Positions 1 through 11,300 are shown, counted from the first letter of the stretch. The stretch is 38,946 bases of DNA from Brachionus koreanus (GCA_016987375.1 PJRA01000005.1:1295430-1334375); one strand, 5' to 3'. A program made the numbers and translations. The notes: generated by a model not told the origin, from the letters alone.

Positions 1-295
1 GGACGGAGGTCAATTCGATCCAATTCAAGTGATCAAAGCAAGCTGTTACAGTGAAGACGAAGGATCTGATCTAAAGTAATTGATTTTTTTTTTTATTTTT
101 TATGAAAAGTAGATCCTGAGTCAATTTAATTGAATTGCGAATGTTACATATGTTGTCATTTTGTGTACATGTCTCCGTTCTCTCGTGTTTGAGTAAATGG
201 TGCTTAGGGCTGCATAATCAAGTTTATTTAGACAATTATGATTAGTTTTGTTTTATTGACGTCGACAACAAGTTTTAGCATATTTTTAAGTGTAA
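1..295 (+). other. Upstream sequence, possible earlier exon of the Rab gene
   Basis: Bases 2-75 are open in one frame, read an acidic-ended peptide (ending SEDEGSDL) and stop just before a GTAATT donor-like site at 76. This could be the end of an upstream exon of the RASEF-like gene. However, I could not find an acceptor whose phase joins it to the next coding exon, and an in-frame TAA lies directly before the ATG at 296. The rest of the stretch is A+T-rich with nothing recognisable. Confidence 0.3.
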
Positions 296-1372
296 ATGAA
301 TGATAAACGAGTGTCTGTATCTGATTCGGATGAGGACTATTTTCCCTCTTCGAATGCCATTAATGATTCTATTTTTTCTAATTGTAAAGAAACAAATTTT
401 AAAATAAACTTTATGCATAATGAAGAATTGAAAAAAATTCGAAGTGGTAGTTTTAGTTTGCCAAAGTATAAAAAGGGATATCTGTGATTTTTTTTCTTAC
501 CTTTTTTTTTAATTAATTTTTTTTTTCATAACAAAAGCACAAATAGTGTGTCAGCTTTGACTAGTCAACATTCGGTTCAAAGCCAACCGGAACTAAACCA
601 GAAGAGCGAGATTTTTGTACTTTATAAAAATAAATTTTTTTTTCAAAAATTATTTTTTTCTTAAGAATGTGCCAACTAATACTTCTCCTCAGAGAGTGTT
701 TAAAATTGTGTTCATTGGTGACTCAGGGGTAGGCAAGACTAGTTTTGTGCAAAGGTTTTGCAATAATACTTTCAGAGAGTCTTTTAGTACAACTATAGGT
801 AAAATTTTGATGCTCTATTCAAATTTGCATGTTAAAATCTTTGCTAAAGGAGTTGACTTTCAAGTCAAGTCTATTATTCTGGACGATAGAGTGATAGCTT
901 TGCAATTATGGGACACAGTGAATATTAGAACTTTATTCATGCAAATAAAAAGGTAAATATTTTTTTAAAGGCTGGTCAAGAACGCTACAGAAGCATAACC
1001 AAACAGTATTTTCGAAAAGCTGACGGAGTCATTTGCATGTATGACATAACATCTGAGCAATCGTTTAAAAATTTGAGAAATTGGATCAGTTCAATGAAAG
1101 AGAGCGCGTCTGATGAATGTGTTTTGACAGTGATTGGCAACAAAACTGACTTGTGTCCCGATGATGAGAAGCGAGTTGTTAGACAAAAAGATGGCGCCAA
1201 CTTGGCTGCCGAATATGATGCATTATTCTTTGAAACAAGCTCAAAAGAAAGCAAGTGTATATTAGAAGCAATGGAAGCTATTGCAAGGATACTTCAAGAA
1301 AAAGAGGACAAACAAATTGAAGATGTCCTTAATTTAAAAATAAAAGAGAAAAAAAAAGGATGTTGTAATTGA
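296..1372 (+). CDS. RASEF-like Rab-family small GTPase, 5 visible coding exons
   Basis: A GTP-binding switch protein of the Rab family, most like the C-terminal Rab domain of RASEF (Rab45), a membrane-traffic GTPase. Coding segments are 296-465, 547-616, 666-798, 850-917 and 971-1372. They are joined by GT-AG introns of 81, 49, 51 and 53 bp, all phase-consistent, and give about 280 aa. Visible motifs: GDSGVGKT P-loop (residues 98-105), effector-loop STTIG at the exon 4/5 junction, WDTAGQ (145-150), NKTD (204-207), ETSS (235-238), and a terminal KKKGCCN with two cysteines suited to geranylgeranylation. The linker SPQRVFKIV just before the domain is characteristic of RASEF. The EF-hands and coiled coil of full-length RASEF are not visible; either they lie upstream of the window or this is a short form starting at 296. 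The 55-residue Ser/Asn-rich N-terminus is the least certain part. Confidence 0.88.
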
Positions 1373-1811
1373 AATGTAAATAATTGATTTAAAAATTAAA
1401 AAAAAACCCATTCACAATTTTATTTTTGTAATCTAGTCTTTTGAATCAGCAAAATAAAACCCGCAAGATCTCTTCTTCTTTTTTTTTATTATACTAATTT
1501 AAATAAAGAACAAAAAAAAATTATTTTTCATTTAAATTTTTTTAATTTAAAACCAGACTGCATAATTTATTTGAAATTGATACATATTTGCTTTACTGAA
1601 TGTTTATTTAAGAGACAATTTAGAAGTAATGACAAAAAACTATTTGATTTGTATATGCAAACATCGAACTTTTCTAATTGAATTATTTTAAAAAAGAAAA
1701 ATTGAAAATTTTGATTAAATAAAAAATCTAATGACTAATTATTTTATGAATTGTAAAAAAAAATGCCTTACATTATGCTTTTAACGGGGGTAGAATAAAA
1801 AATGGCACAAA
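1373..1811. other. 3' flank of the Rab gene, no gene seen
   Basis: A+T-rich spacer. An AATAAA at about 1453-1458 lies some 80 bases past the Rab stop and is a plausible poly(A) signal. No open frame or repeat of note. Confidence 0.5.
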
Positions 1812-2500
1812 ATTAGTTTTTTTCAAGACAGTCTTGGCATGGTCTTGTATAACCTTTGGGTCGATATTGCTTAGGCAAGCGCGAATTTTGTTTTCGAGTT
1901 GCCTAAGTTTTTTTACTTCCAATCATCCTCATAAACTTTAGCTTTCAAATTTCTCCAAAAATCTTCAATTGGTTGTGGTTTGTTGATTAACCTCTAATCC
2001 ACATTGCACAAAATACGGTACGCTTATTCCGCGTTGTGAAAAAGTCAACCAGACCATTTATTTTTCTTCAAATTTTTTAACGTACTTGTACTTGTTTATT
2101 TACAGTGTCCCTGGCAGCACGGTGTTGCCAAGGATGAAATAAGATTCATCATCAATTATAAATTCATATCTGGGATATTTTAAAAATGCTTTCCACTACA
2201 TTTTGGTCAGGCTGTCTTTTCCTGGTTATTATTTAAATGAGGTCTCTTGTGCTTTTTATTTTTGTTGATGTTTGAATACTTTTTTAAAATCTTTCCGATA
2301 TAGGTATGGTGGTAATTAAACTTCTAGCCATCTTTATTTGCCAATGAGCCGAATTATGATTGAATAGGCTCTCAGTTTAGCCACCATTAGTTTCGTAGCT
2401 ATTTTCACTTCCTTTTTTTCTCTTGTAAGTTTTATCTAGCCAACGATAAACAGAACGTTTTCTGTATCCAAAGCCGTTTTCTAAAAGATTGGATATTTTA
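1812..2500 (-). pseudogene. Decayed Tc1/mariner-type (IS630 superfamily) transposase
   Basis: Reading the minus strand from about 2497 to 1814 gives recognisable pieces of a DDE transposase in the right order but in shifting frames. First is a helix-turn-helix segment (NGFGYRKRSVYRWLDK), then a linker (HTYIGKILKK). Next is the first catalytic region IIDDESYF, then MVWLTFSQRGISVPYF, then the catalytic-Glu region PIEDFWRNLKAKVYEDDW, and a tail ending VLKKTN. The central part between the two catalytic regions is missing: the reading jumps from GLEVNQQTT almost directly into QPIEDFW. There are several frameshifts and stops, so it is a dead copy. Family assignment rests on motif order; the exact clade is not resolved. 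Confidence 0.82.
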
Positions 2501-3359
2501 GGTTTTCACATCTTAGTTATTCTAAAATTATCAGTCATATTTCAGTTCTGAAAATTAACTTGTCACCAACTAAATGGCTTAAGATTAATAACTTTTTAAA
2601 AAACAGGCAAAACTTTTTATTTTTTTTAGAATAAAACTAAAAAAACTCCTAAGATTCCGATAATTTATTTTGAAGAACGGAAACCTCCAGAAATGCTGAA
2701 AATAAAAAATTAAATTTAGTTATCCCAAAACTAAATCTTAAATTTGTTAATTATCTTTAAAAGATGAAATAGATAAATTATCTTATTTTTTAGTTTTTTT
2801 TGTAATCCTAATTTTGCTGAATGCTGTGTGTGCGACTGTTGAGAGCAACTCCAAAGGACAGCGCCGGATCTCCATTGAAACATGGCCTACAAATTTAAAT
2901 GTGAAAATTATTTTAATAAGACACAATTTGGTGCTTAAAAAATTTACTTAAAAACATGTTCTTTTAATTTTTTGAAATTTATTTAAAAACATAAATCTAT
3001 TAAAATATCAATCTGATTTATCTCAGAGATACAAAATAATTTGACTCCATTTAAAGAATAACTTTTTGCTTGTAATAACTTGATTTTTTTATTTATTAAT
3101 TTAAATTTTAATTCAACAATAAAGCATTAAAAAATATTAATAACCTTTTATTTTATTTTAATAATAAATAAAGTCTCTAAAAATAGCTGATCCCATGCTT
3201 ATTGAGTTTAGAAGATTTAACCAGATCAGTTAATTATGACATATTTAAATTTTTGAATCCAAAATATCTTAACTCAATAGGTATGGAATCGATCTGGGCC
3301 AAAACAGACATTGTTGATTTTTTTCCCTCATGATTTGACTTATCTCGATATTCATAATA
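2501..3359. other. Gene-free spacer with a small inverted repeat
   Basis: No coding frame found. A patch at about 2820-2890 is less A+T-rich than its surroundings, with no recognisable content. An imperfect inverted repeat of about 23 bases (around 3186-3208 against 3269-3296, core CTCAATA-GCATGG) could be the ends of a tiny element. Confidence 0.4.
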
Positions 3360-3423
3360 ATAAATATTTAAGTTTCAATTTTTAAAAAGGGTTCTTAAAA
3401 ACCCTCAGACTTTCTAGTGTTAA
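3360..3423 (-). repeat. piggyBac-like terminus (TTAACACTAGAAAG)
   Basis: Read on the minus strand from 3423 this begins TTAACACTAGAAAG, followed by an AAGAACCCTTTTTAAAAATTGAAACTTAAA-type block. The same block follows the same motif at 29182 and 34895, and another copy of the terminus sits at 30428. A TTAA target followed by C-x-CTAGAAAG strongly resembles the ends of piggyBac-superfamily transposons. I found no partner end near this copy, so it looks like a solitary terminus. Confidence 0.6.
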
Positions 3424-3479
3424 TTTTTTTGGAAACTACTTAAAAAAATCCTCTAAATGAATTGTTATTTAGACGGATC

Positions 3480-3920
3480 ATTACTTGATGCTTCGATAAA
3501 AAGATGTTGTTGTGTATTTGACGGAATTTCTGAAGGGTAGTACACTTTTTGCTAGTTCAACCATGCTGAACTTTATTCGAAACATCGAAAAGAAATGTAT
3601 GCTTCACTTAAAGAAAAATATCCTTCTCTGGTCAACCTAAAGCTAGGTTTGTAAACACAAAGCTAACTTCTTACAGCTAGAAAAGCAATAGCAATATTAG
3701 GAGACCTGGAAGAGATCAAGCTTCTTTATTATCCAGCTTATAACCCTTTTCATTATTCAATGGTTCATTTTTATAGAGGGCGGCATTTTACTAATAAAGA
3801 CCAAGTTGAAGAAGGGTATCCTGATAAATTAAAAAAAAAGGCAAATTTCTTGGTTTAGCCTAATTTATTATCGTTGGATATTGGATTAAAAACTCAATTT
3901 TTAGAAATAAATTATTATTT
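3480..3920 (+). pseudogene. Decayed mariner-type transposase, C-terminal half
   Basis: Plus-strand fragments match the C-terminal catalytic half of animal mariner transposases in order. They are SLKEKYPSLVN (3604 on; compare the ALxEKRPALVN region), a degraded stretch where the HHDNARPH motif should be, LEEIKLLYYPAYNPFHYSM (the L-x-HPPYSPDLAPSDYH region), and FYRGRHFTNKDQVEEG (the GKRF-x-N region). Frameshifts and stops interrupt it, and the second and third catalytic acidic positions are damaged. A close DNA copy of the HFTN-QVEEG part recurs on the minus strand at about 33990-34045. Confidence 0.82.
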
Positions 3921-4491
3921 TTATTTTTTATGTTATTTTGTAATTAGCTGTAAGATAAAACTATTTTTTTTTAAATCAAATTTGTCTATTAGGGTCAATT
4001 TTACTAAATTAACAAGCAAATAAATAAGATTTTTTAGATTAGAAATTTTAGTTTAATTTTTTTAATTATTTAAAAAAAGCTAAACTTAACAAATTTAAAA
4101 ATTTTATTTTTTATATTTTAGAAATAAAGTAATAATTTTAAATTAAAAAAAAAGCTAAAACTGAACACAAAGGTGACTGATTTAAATCAGATTGTATTAC
4201 ACTATTAGTATTTTTATCAAATCTTTTTCTTTTAATTAAATAAAAACAAAAAAAACACATTAAAGTTTAATTTAAAAAAAATATCAAATTCAAACTATTT
4301 AATAGAATTAAAAAATAATTCAAATTTAATCTTTTTGATATTTTGAAAAACAAAGCACTCGAGATAAAATCGACAATATAGAGAATAATAGATTTAAATA
4401 AAACTATGACCAAATTTTAATTTCATTTAACAAAAAAAATAATTTATGCTAAAAAGTAAAATTTTATATTCGTCAATTATAAGTTAAAAGA
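3921..4491. other. A+T-rich spacer, nothing recognised
   Basis: No open frame of note and no strong repeat. It includes the immediate upstream region of the cyclotransferase gene, in which I could not identify a convincing core promoter. Confidence 0.4.
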
Positions 4492-5101
4492 ATGAATTTT
4501 TTTTTAAGGAGCTCATTAAAAGCAAATATTTTAAGATTTTCCACTATGCCATCTGAAAGCGGTCAGAAAACATTGATTAAAGCATTTTTTTATGGAACAC
4601 TAAAACGAAACGAACCCAATCATGATCAGTTAAAGAATTTAAACGTAACTTTTTTGTCAGAAGCCATAACTGTTGAAAAGTATCCACTAATTATTGCTTC
4701 GGACTATAACATTCCGTTTTTGTTAAACAAAAAAGGATATGGAAAAGTAATGATGAACTTATTTATTTGAAATTGTATTTTTAATAATTAAGAAAAATAA
4801 GAATATTAATGGCGAATTGTATCTAATTGACGAAGAGGCAAAAAAGTTCCTCGATGAATTTGAAGGAGTTCATGAAAATTTATATACAGATATGTTTATT
4901 GATGTTGTGGACAAAAAAACTAACCAAGTACAGCGCGTATGCGCCTATTTGTTGAATAATTATAAACACGACTTGCTAGACGAAAACACAATTCTTTTCG
5001 AAAACTATTCATCAATCAATCCTTATCACAAAACATACGAAAAGCATAATGATATGCCTGAAAATTCCAACATTGTATACACTGCAGTAAAAGAATTTTA
5101 G
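4492..5101 (+). CDS. GGACT: Gamma-glutamylaminecyclotransferase (GGACT / AIG2-like)
   Basis: An enzyme of the gamma-glutamyl cyclotransferase-like fold; the family cleaves gamma-glutamyl-epsilon-lysine left from transglutaminase cross-links, releasing 5-oxoproline and lysine. Two exons, 4492-4746 and 4802-5101, flank a 55-bp GT-AG intron (phase 0) and give 184 aa. The substrate loop YGTLKRNEPNH spans residues 34-44. The segment INGELYLIDEE (87-97) corresponds to the family's GxVY motif. The presumed catalytic Glu is in LDEFE (E106), followed by the conserved LY. The core matches the usual length of about 150 aa. About 25 extra N-terminal residues, rich in basic and hydroxylated residues (FLRSSLKANILRFSTM), look like a mitochondrial presequence. 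A second Met at residue 19 gives a version close to standard size, so translation could yield two forms. The targeting is inference. Confidence 0.9.
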
Positions 5102-5833
5102 TTAAATAGTTTAGCTTTTTTTTAAGGTCTAAAACAATTAAAAATTCACTAATCTTTATTTTTTTTTTGATTATTTATCAATAAATTGATCAAAATCATA
5201 GAAATATAGATTTTTTATCACTTTTGTAACATTTATCAAAGACGAAATATGCTGAAAAATTCAAATTCTTCCTTTCAAATCAAATCATTCCTTGTACCAG
5301 AACAAAAAAACTGTTTCCTAAGACTTTTGAAAAGAAAATTATTGAAAAAAATAAAAAAACTTAATGTTGTAATAAAAACTATTATTCAAATTGGATAGTT
5401 CAAATTGCTTTAATGAAATGAAGAAAAATAATTTCAAATTAAAATACTTTTAACTAATAAAACTCTTTTTGAATATAGAAAGAAGCTTTATCTTTATTTT
5501 AAAAAAATCTATCAATCGTTAATGAAAATAATAATTAGATAATTGATAATTAATAGATTTTTTTGTTTAATAAATATGTTTTTGTCGTTTGATTATGGTA
5601 AAGGTTAAGTAATATAATTTGGGATATATTTTTAAACGACCTCTATAACTACTTAAATGATCTCCAAAAATTTTTGATCACTTAATTTAATTATTTTTGA
5701 TACCTTAAAATAATTAAAATGATCTCCTAATTTAATAAAAATAATAGCAGAAATTAATGATTTGATCTCCAAATTTAATTTTTTTAAATTTTATTTTATT
5801 AAGATAAAAAAATAAGGACGTCAGTAAACCTCA
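5102..5833. other. 3' flank and A+T-rich spacer
   Basis: Contains the end of the cyclotransferase transcript (an AATAAA-like site lies within about 80 bases of the stop) and then low-complexity A+T sequence with recurring GATCTCC-AAATTTAATT-type patches at 5655-5785. No gene seen. Confidence 0.4.
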
Positions 5834-6603
5834 CCACAAATTGTAAAAAAAATATCACAAATTCAGTAAAAAAATTACTTTTTCATTAAACAATTAACAA
5901 TTTCGGTTTTTTTTCACAAAATCAATATAATATATCTAATACAGCGAAAATTTCAATAATTCAGTAATAATTTCACTAATTAAATAAAAATATCACAAAA
6001 ACAGTACTCAATTAACTAATTTACAAAATAAAATTAACAAAATATTTATGACTTCAAATGTAATTTGCAACATCAAAAAAATGTTTTTCTTTTCTTACAT
6101 ATTATAAACAAGCGCAAAAAAGGTGCCCCAATCAAAACAAAATCCGCCCTTGAATTTCAACCGTCTGAATTAGTTGCACATAAAGATATTGGTATTGAGT
6201 CAGTTGACGACGAAGAACAAGCGCAAGAAGATGAAGTCACAGTAGCAACGACGAGCAAGATAGCTAAAATTTCATGTTTTCAAAAAATTTGTGAAAAATG
6301 TAACGCGGAAATGCTAAAAAAAAGAAGTTTTTACTGTCCAAATGGTTGTACAAAAAAAAAATAGTTAATTGGTTTGATTAGTTTTTATTAATTTTTTTTT
6401 GTTGTATTTTTACTTAATTAGTGAACAAAATTAAAAAATAGTTATGATTTAATTGAATAAGTGATATTTTTACCGATTTTGTTATATTTTTTTATATTTT
6501 GTGATATTTTTCTCAATTAGATAATAAAAACTGAATTAGTTAATTGTTTATTGATTTTGTTATTTTTTTACTGAATTAGTGAAGATTTTTACTGGATTTG
6601 TGG
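5834..6603. mobile_element. Non-autonomous TIR element with internal repeats and a coding remnant
   Basis: The two flanks of this 770-bp segment are imperfect inverted repeats of each other over roughly 150-200 bases. The left begins CCACAAAT and contains CACAAATTCAGTAAAAAAAT; the right ends ATTTTTTTACTGAATTAGTG then GATTTGTGG. Within each arm a short unit of about 19 bases (TCAC-AATTCAGTAAAAAT) recurs in degenerate tandem form. Long, internally repetitive arms around a transposase-like scrap are reminiscent of MULE-type elements. No convincing target-site duplication was found by eye, so the exact ends are approximate. Confidence 0.6.
6065..6364 (+). pseudogene. Zinc-ribbon coding remnant inside the TIR element
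   Basis: An open frame of about 99 codons with no in-frame ATG until near its end, so it is a remnant or an exon of something longer, not a free-standing gene. The order is a basic patch (KRKKGAPIKTKSALEFQPSE), an acidic stretch (ESVDDEEQAQEDE), then a four-cysteine zinc-ribbon-like end (CEKC then CPNGC, 13 residues between). The K-R-x-G-x-P-x-K-x-x-x-AL pattern is shared with remnants at about 11920 and 17610, which suggests the C-terminal tail of one transposase family, perhaps MULE. Function is not assigned. Confidence 0.5.
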
Positions 6604-7019
6604 ATAGATATTATTTGTGCTCAAAAAATAAAAGTAAGTCAGGAAAATAGAAACTTTCAAATAAAAATATAAAAGTAAGATATAATTTAGCTTAATAAAA
6701 AGATAGAATTGATTTTCATACTTAAATTAGATGTCAGGTTTCTATTTTACTTTACGTTAATAAACCTTCTAAATAATTCTTTTGGCTTATTCGTTACTAC
6801 ATATCCATGAATCTGTGACTACACCACAGAGGATGAGTCATGAATATTTTTTAGAAGATTTAAACTTAAATATTTTTGATTGAAATTAATTTTATTAAAT
6901 TGTTTTTAAAAATTAAGTTGGTTTTTTTTAATTCTAAAAAAAATTTAATGAATTTGAATTAAATTTCAGTAAAAATATAATTTCATAATAGCTTTTCATA
7001 ATAATTTCATAAAAGCGAT
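6604..7019. other. Spacer, nothing recognised
   Basis: A+T-rich; a short less-biased patch at about 6780-6840 has no recognisable coding or repeat content. Confidence 0.4.
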
Positions 7020-7424
7020 AGGACTTTTTCTCGGCATTTAGGGCATACCATCCATCTTCTCTCCGATATTTGATAATAAAAGCATTTCTAAAAAATCTCT
7101 AATAAATAATTTAACTGGTTTGGGCATTAGATAAACTGTGATCTGCGATCATTCATTCAGTTGGTCTTTATCTTCGCCACATATGTCACATTTATTCTGT
7201 CCTATTTCTGACTTTTTAGGACATTTTTCTAAATGTGCTTCGTATTTTTCGGATATGGATTCGATGAAATATACCGCATTCCACAATTATTTCTTCTTCT
7301 TACTCGCCTTTTCCCCTTATTACCCACATTTCCAAATGTTGCCATATTATTGCCAATTTGTACTTTGTCACCACATATGGAACACTTTTCTTCTGTGTTA
7401 AGCAATTCTTTGGCATGCTTCTAA
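7020..7424 (-). pseudogene. Zinc-finger protein remnant, frameshifted
   Basis: On the minus strand, from about 7420, one frame reads LLNTEEKCSICGDKVQIGNN, a shifted frame reads KYEAHLEKCPKKSEIGQNKC continuing into DICGEDKDQLNE, and then a stop follows. Two CxxC knuckles (CSIC, CDIC) and an H-x(3)-C pair show a treble-clef or C2HC-like finger protein. Between the two knuckles the frame changes, so it is broken. Farther downstream (7090-7020) an open stretch, YRREDGWYALNAEKKSYRFY, may belong to it. Parent family not recognised; a transposon origin is possible given the neighbours. Confidence 0.45.
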
Positions 7425-8348
7425 ACAAAAAATCAATATAATGAAACTTCTGTAAAAAAGTCAAGTCAAATTCTATAGTTTTTATTCAAATAAATTTGAA
7501 AATATATAATTAAACAATAAATTAATTATATTTTAATTAAAGAAAGAAAAAATTCTTTAAATTTATCAAATAATTAAATATAATTTTTACATTTTATTTT
7601 TTAAATTTAAATTTAAACCTTAAAAAAATGCATTAAAAAATGGAGAATAAAGAATTCAAATGACTTGAAAAGGTCTTTTTACTTTGAAAAGTCTTTAAAA
7701 TGACATTTTTTTCTTTTTTGCACAAGTCTTGTATGGTAAAATTTGTTAAGAAAAAAACTTGTTTTCATCAAGGTTTTAAAGAATCTTTTATTCTTATTCT
7801 TAACTGTGCAAGGCTCTGTCAAATTTTTTTTTAAAAAGTTTCTAGACTAATTATGAGCTTTTAAATAGTGAAATTTATCGTTATCAGATACATCTTGCTA
7901 GCAGACATCTGCAAAAGTCAAGCAAAAAAAATTATTTTAACTTTATGACTTTTCTCAGGCTAGCTTCAGCTAGTTCAATAGAATTTAAATATATTATCCT
8001 TTGTGTTCTCTTCAACTAGTGATTGAACATGCTCAATATTGATCGTATTTGTCTCTATAATTGATCTGCCGAGACTAGTTGAATATCTTGAATGAACGTT
8101 TTCTCGTTCTTTAAAGTTCAACCCATCTTTTCACTTGGTGTTTTGTAGAGGTTGTATATTTAATTAATGCTAAAGTTCAGAGTGGATAGTTCAATTCTAA
8201 ATTTTTTTTTAAGAAAATGAATAAAATATTTTTACGCTAATTTTTTGATGTTTTTATTTAATTCTAAAAAAAAAGTATAAAATTCTTACATCTTACTAAA
8301 TCAAAACTTCAAAATCAAGAACTGTAACAAATAAATAGAAAATAATGT
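7425..8348. other. Spacer downstream of LRRC56
   Basis: Gene-free A+T sequence holding a short AAGTC-rich repeat (7664-7735, listed separately) and, at about 7960-8110, several CTAGTTGAA / TTCAACTAG words in both orientations. No gene. Confidence 0.4.
7664..7735 (-). repeat. Copy of the AAGTC-rich dispersed repeat
   Basis: Read on the minus strand this begins near ACAAGACTTGTGCAAAA and continues with AAGACTTTTCAAAG. It matches the start of the copy at 34633 (CCAGACTTGTGCAAAAGTC). Both belong to the family of elements rich in AAGTC/GACTT words. Confidence 0.5.
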
Positions 8349-11300
8349 TTATTTTGAAAGTTTTAATCCAGGCAACGGTGCTAAATTTGTTTTCAAATTT
8401 TTCAATGATCCTAGACCCGATTGTGAAGTGGCCTTTGTCAAAGAGTTAGTTGATACCGCGGAAAAATTAGACACAATTTTAGGCTGATGTCGAATTGAGT
8501 TCAATTTAGTCTCAGGAATGTTGGCTGCAATATTTGATCTGAGACTACAAGTTGAGCTTGATAGTGAATCGTAACCGGTATCACTTGTTTTTAATCTATT
8601 TGCCGTATTTTCTCTTTCCAAATTGGCACGTCTAGACTCAGATTTTTCTCTTTTTGATTTTTCTTTTCTTTCAATTTCAGTTGATTTCAGTCTATCATCA
8701 AAAGTGGTTTTAAATCCTGACTTCGGTCGTACATTTTCGGCTGGAGTTTGTCTACCAGATTCGAACAAATATTCATCCTCTTCAAGCACTTCGACATCAG
8801 ACAAACAAGGCTCAACTTCATCATCAATTTTCAAAATTTGAGGCTGAAAGTACTCTTTTCTGTCTTCCAGTTTTCTTTAAATTTAGACAAAATTTAAATA
8901 AAATATTTTCTAATACGAATTTCGACTTACTTAGTATGCTCCCTCCTCCAATTTATTATTTCATCTCTAAGTTCCTTATTTTCGATTTTTAGATCATTTA
9001 TTTGATTGCTTTTTTCATTTTCTTCAATGGATTTAATTACTGTTTTGTAGTTAACTGAGTTGGTTGCATCAGTTTGGTCTATATTGGTTGATGAGCTTTT
9101 TTTTCTTGCCAAAAGCGAGCGCAAAAGACTTCCTTGCAAAGCAGGACCCACTGTTAAGTGACTAGCATCGCTTGACAAATCAGTCACGTGATCTGAATTT
9201 GGTCTAACAGAAAGTGAGCTCGAAGGTCTCGAGGCCGTATTTGGTCCAGCACTTGATGAAGTGTTCATGCGCGACTTCGGCCTCGACTGCATTGCTGTTT
9301 TAATTCTGTAAGAAGACAAAGGTCTCATTGCCGACAATGGTCTAACGCTGTTGCTAGTTCTGCTTCCATGACTCGACGAACTGCTCGGCCTCAATGACTC
9401 TAAAATAGATTTATTTAAATTTTAAATTAATAATTTCTATTTTTTATTTTTGACGCTAATTTAAAAGCTTTAGAAACTTTTAATTGTTTATTTTTTCCTT
9501 TAAATAAAATTTTTTAAATTTTAATGCATTAAAAGTTAAAATAAAAATATAGAAGGTTTTAATGTAGATTTTATTTTAGTTTATTATATTTTGTTCTTAG
9601 AAAATCTAAATAATATAAATCACTAATCATTTATTTGAAGATTAAAAGTTCACTTTTTTTAATTTGGGACTTTTCAAACTGTTTTATTTTCCTATTCTTA
9701 AAAAATAAATAAAAGTTTTGGCACAAAATGGCAATGTGAAATCTTGATACAAAAATTACAGTACAAAAAGAAAAAAATATATAATTATTTTTCAAATTGG
9801 AATGGAATTGTAAACAGTACAATATTTTAAAGATTTGTACAAACGAATTCTAAGCTCTGCAAAAAATGTGCAATTTACTGCAAATTTTTTTTCTAATGTT
9901 TTTTTTAATTATGTGCATTTTACAGAGAAATGAAGAGTATTTGCAGAATTTAGAATTCGTTTGTACAACATTGTACTGTTTACAGAACCATTTTTGCACA
10001 ACTAGAAAAATAATTATATAGATTTTTCTTTTTGTACTGTAATTTTTGTAGATTTCACATTGCTCACAAAATTAAACTTTGACATTTTTATGAGGCAAAT
10101 ATCTTACAGACTAGTTTGATGATGATTTTTGGAAATCAAAATTTTAAATCAAAAAAAGCTTAAATAAATTGTAAAACAACACAAAATACCATCAAAATAG
10201 GTTCGATTTAAAATCCTTTTTTTTCTAATTTATTGAGTTAAATTTAAAAAATATATACATCATGTTGCAAAAGTTTAGAAATTAATTATTATATTTATCT
10301 AAATTTTTTTATATATTGAATTTTACAAATATTATTAATCAAAAAACTTCCTATTGTTCTATATTGAGCATTTAAAAGAGGTTTTAAACACAGATTGGCT
10401 ACAGATTCTGACTGAGTACGTACAAAAATTGATTGAATCAGTGCTAAAAAGAGTTTTGGCTTGTTATAAGACCAAAGGCGGACATTTCTAATATTAAATT
10501 TTAAAAATTTCTAAACTTTTGAAGCGATTTTTTTTTTTAATTGTATAGCTTTTTCCTTTTCTGTATTTTTTCTGTGATTTTTTTTCAGCCGCTTTTTTAT
10601 AATTTTCCCGCCTTTTATACACATAAAAACAATCTTTGTGTTAACAAATAAAAAAATTTCTAAATTACAACATACTGTATATAAAGTAATTCACAGACAC
10701 TGTTAACAACGGTGTTTATCATCTATTGGGCCTTTTATTAAATAAACTCAAACTTGTTTATAAGTCACAGTTTTAAGTCTAAGTCACAAAAATTCACCAA
10801 GTCACAAGTCAAAGTTATGACTTAACTTAATTTTTTTTTTTAAAGTCTAATAATAAATGCCAATTTTTCAGCAAAAAAAGGTAATTAAATAATTAAAATT
10901 TTGAGGCAAGGTTCGCACTTAGCATTACTACTGTAATTTTTAACTAAAGCCCCTCAAAGCCCAATTATCTCTTGTTCAAATCACACTTGTTTATGAGTCA
11001 CAAAAAATTAAGTGGTTCTGTGAAAAAAAGTGGTTTAGTACAAAAGAACAGAACAAAAAGTTTAAAAAATCTTATAGCTTTTTTCCAAGAGATTAAAAAT
11101 TGGTTCTGTAAATGCAAAATAGCAAAATACTGTATATAAAGTAATAAAACCAAATAATGTAATTAATCATATCGAATTACTCTTCAAGTTTTGCAGAATG
11201 TAATTTTAATGTATTTGAGTGTGATGCATTTAGCAGAGAGTTTGCACATTATTAACAGACTTTGGCAATTGATGCAACAATGTTTATTGTACTATGCTGC

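Noticed and set aside
985..1254. Minus-strand open frame of 89 codons
   Set aside because: It is the antisense of the conserved Rab domain exon; codon pattern and homology belong to the plus strand.
7138..7424. Two overlapping plus-strand open frames rich in Phe, Tyr and His
   Set aside because: They are the complement of the minus-strand zinc-finger remnant (CSIC, CDIC knuckles), and neither resembles any family.
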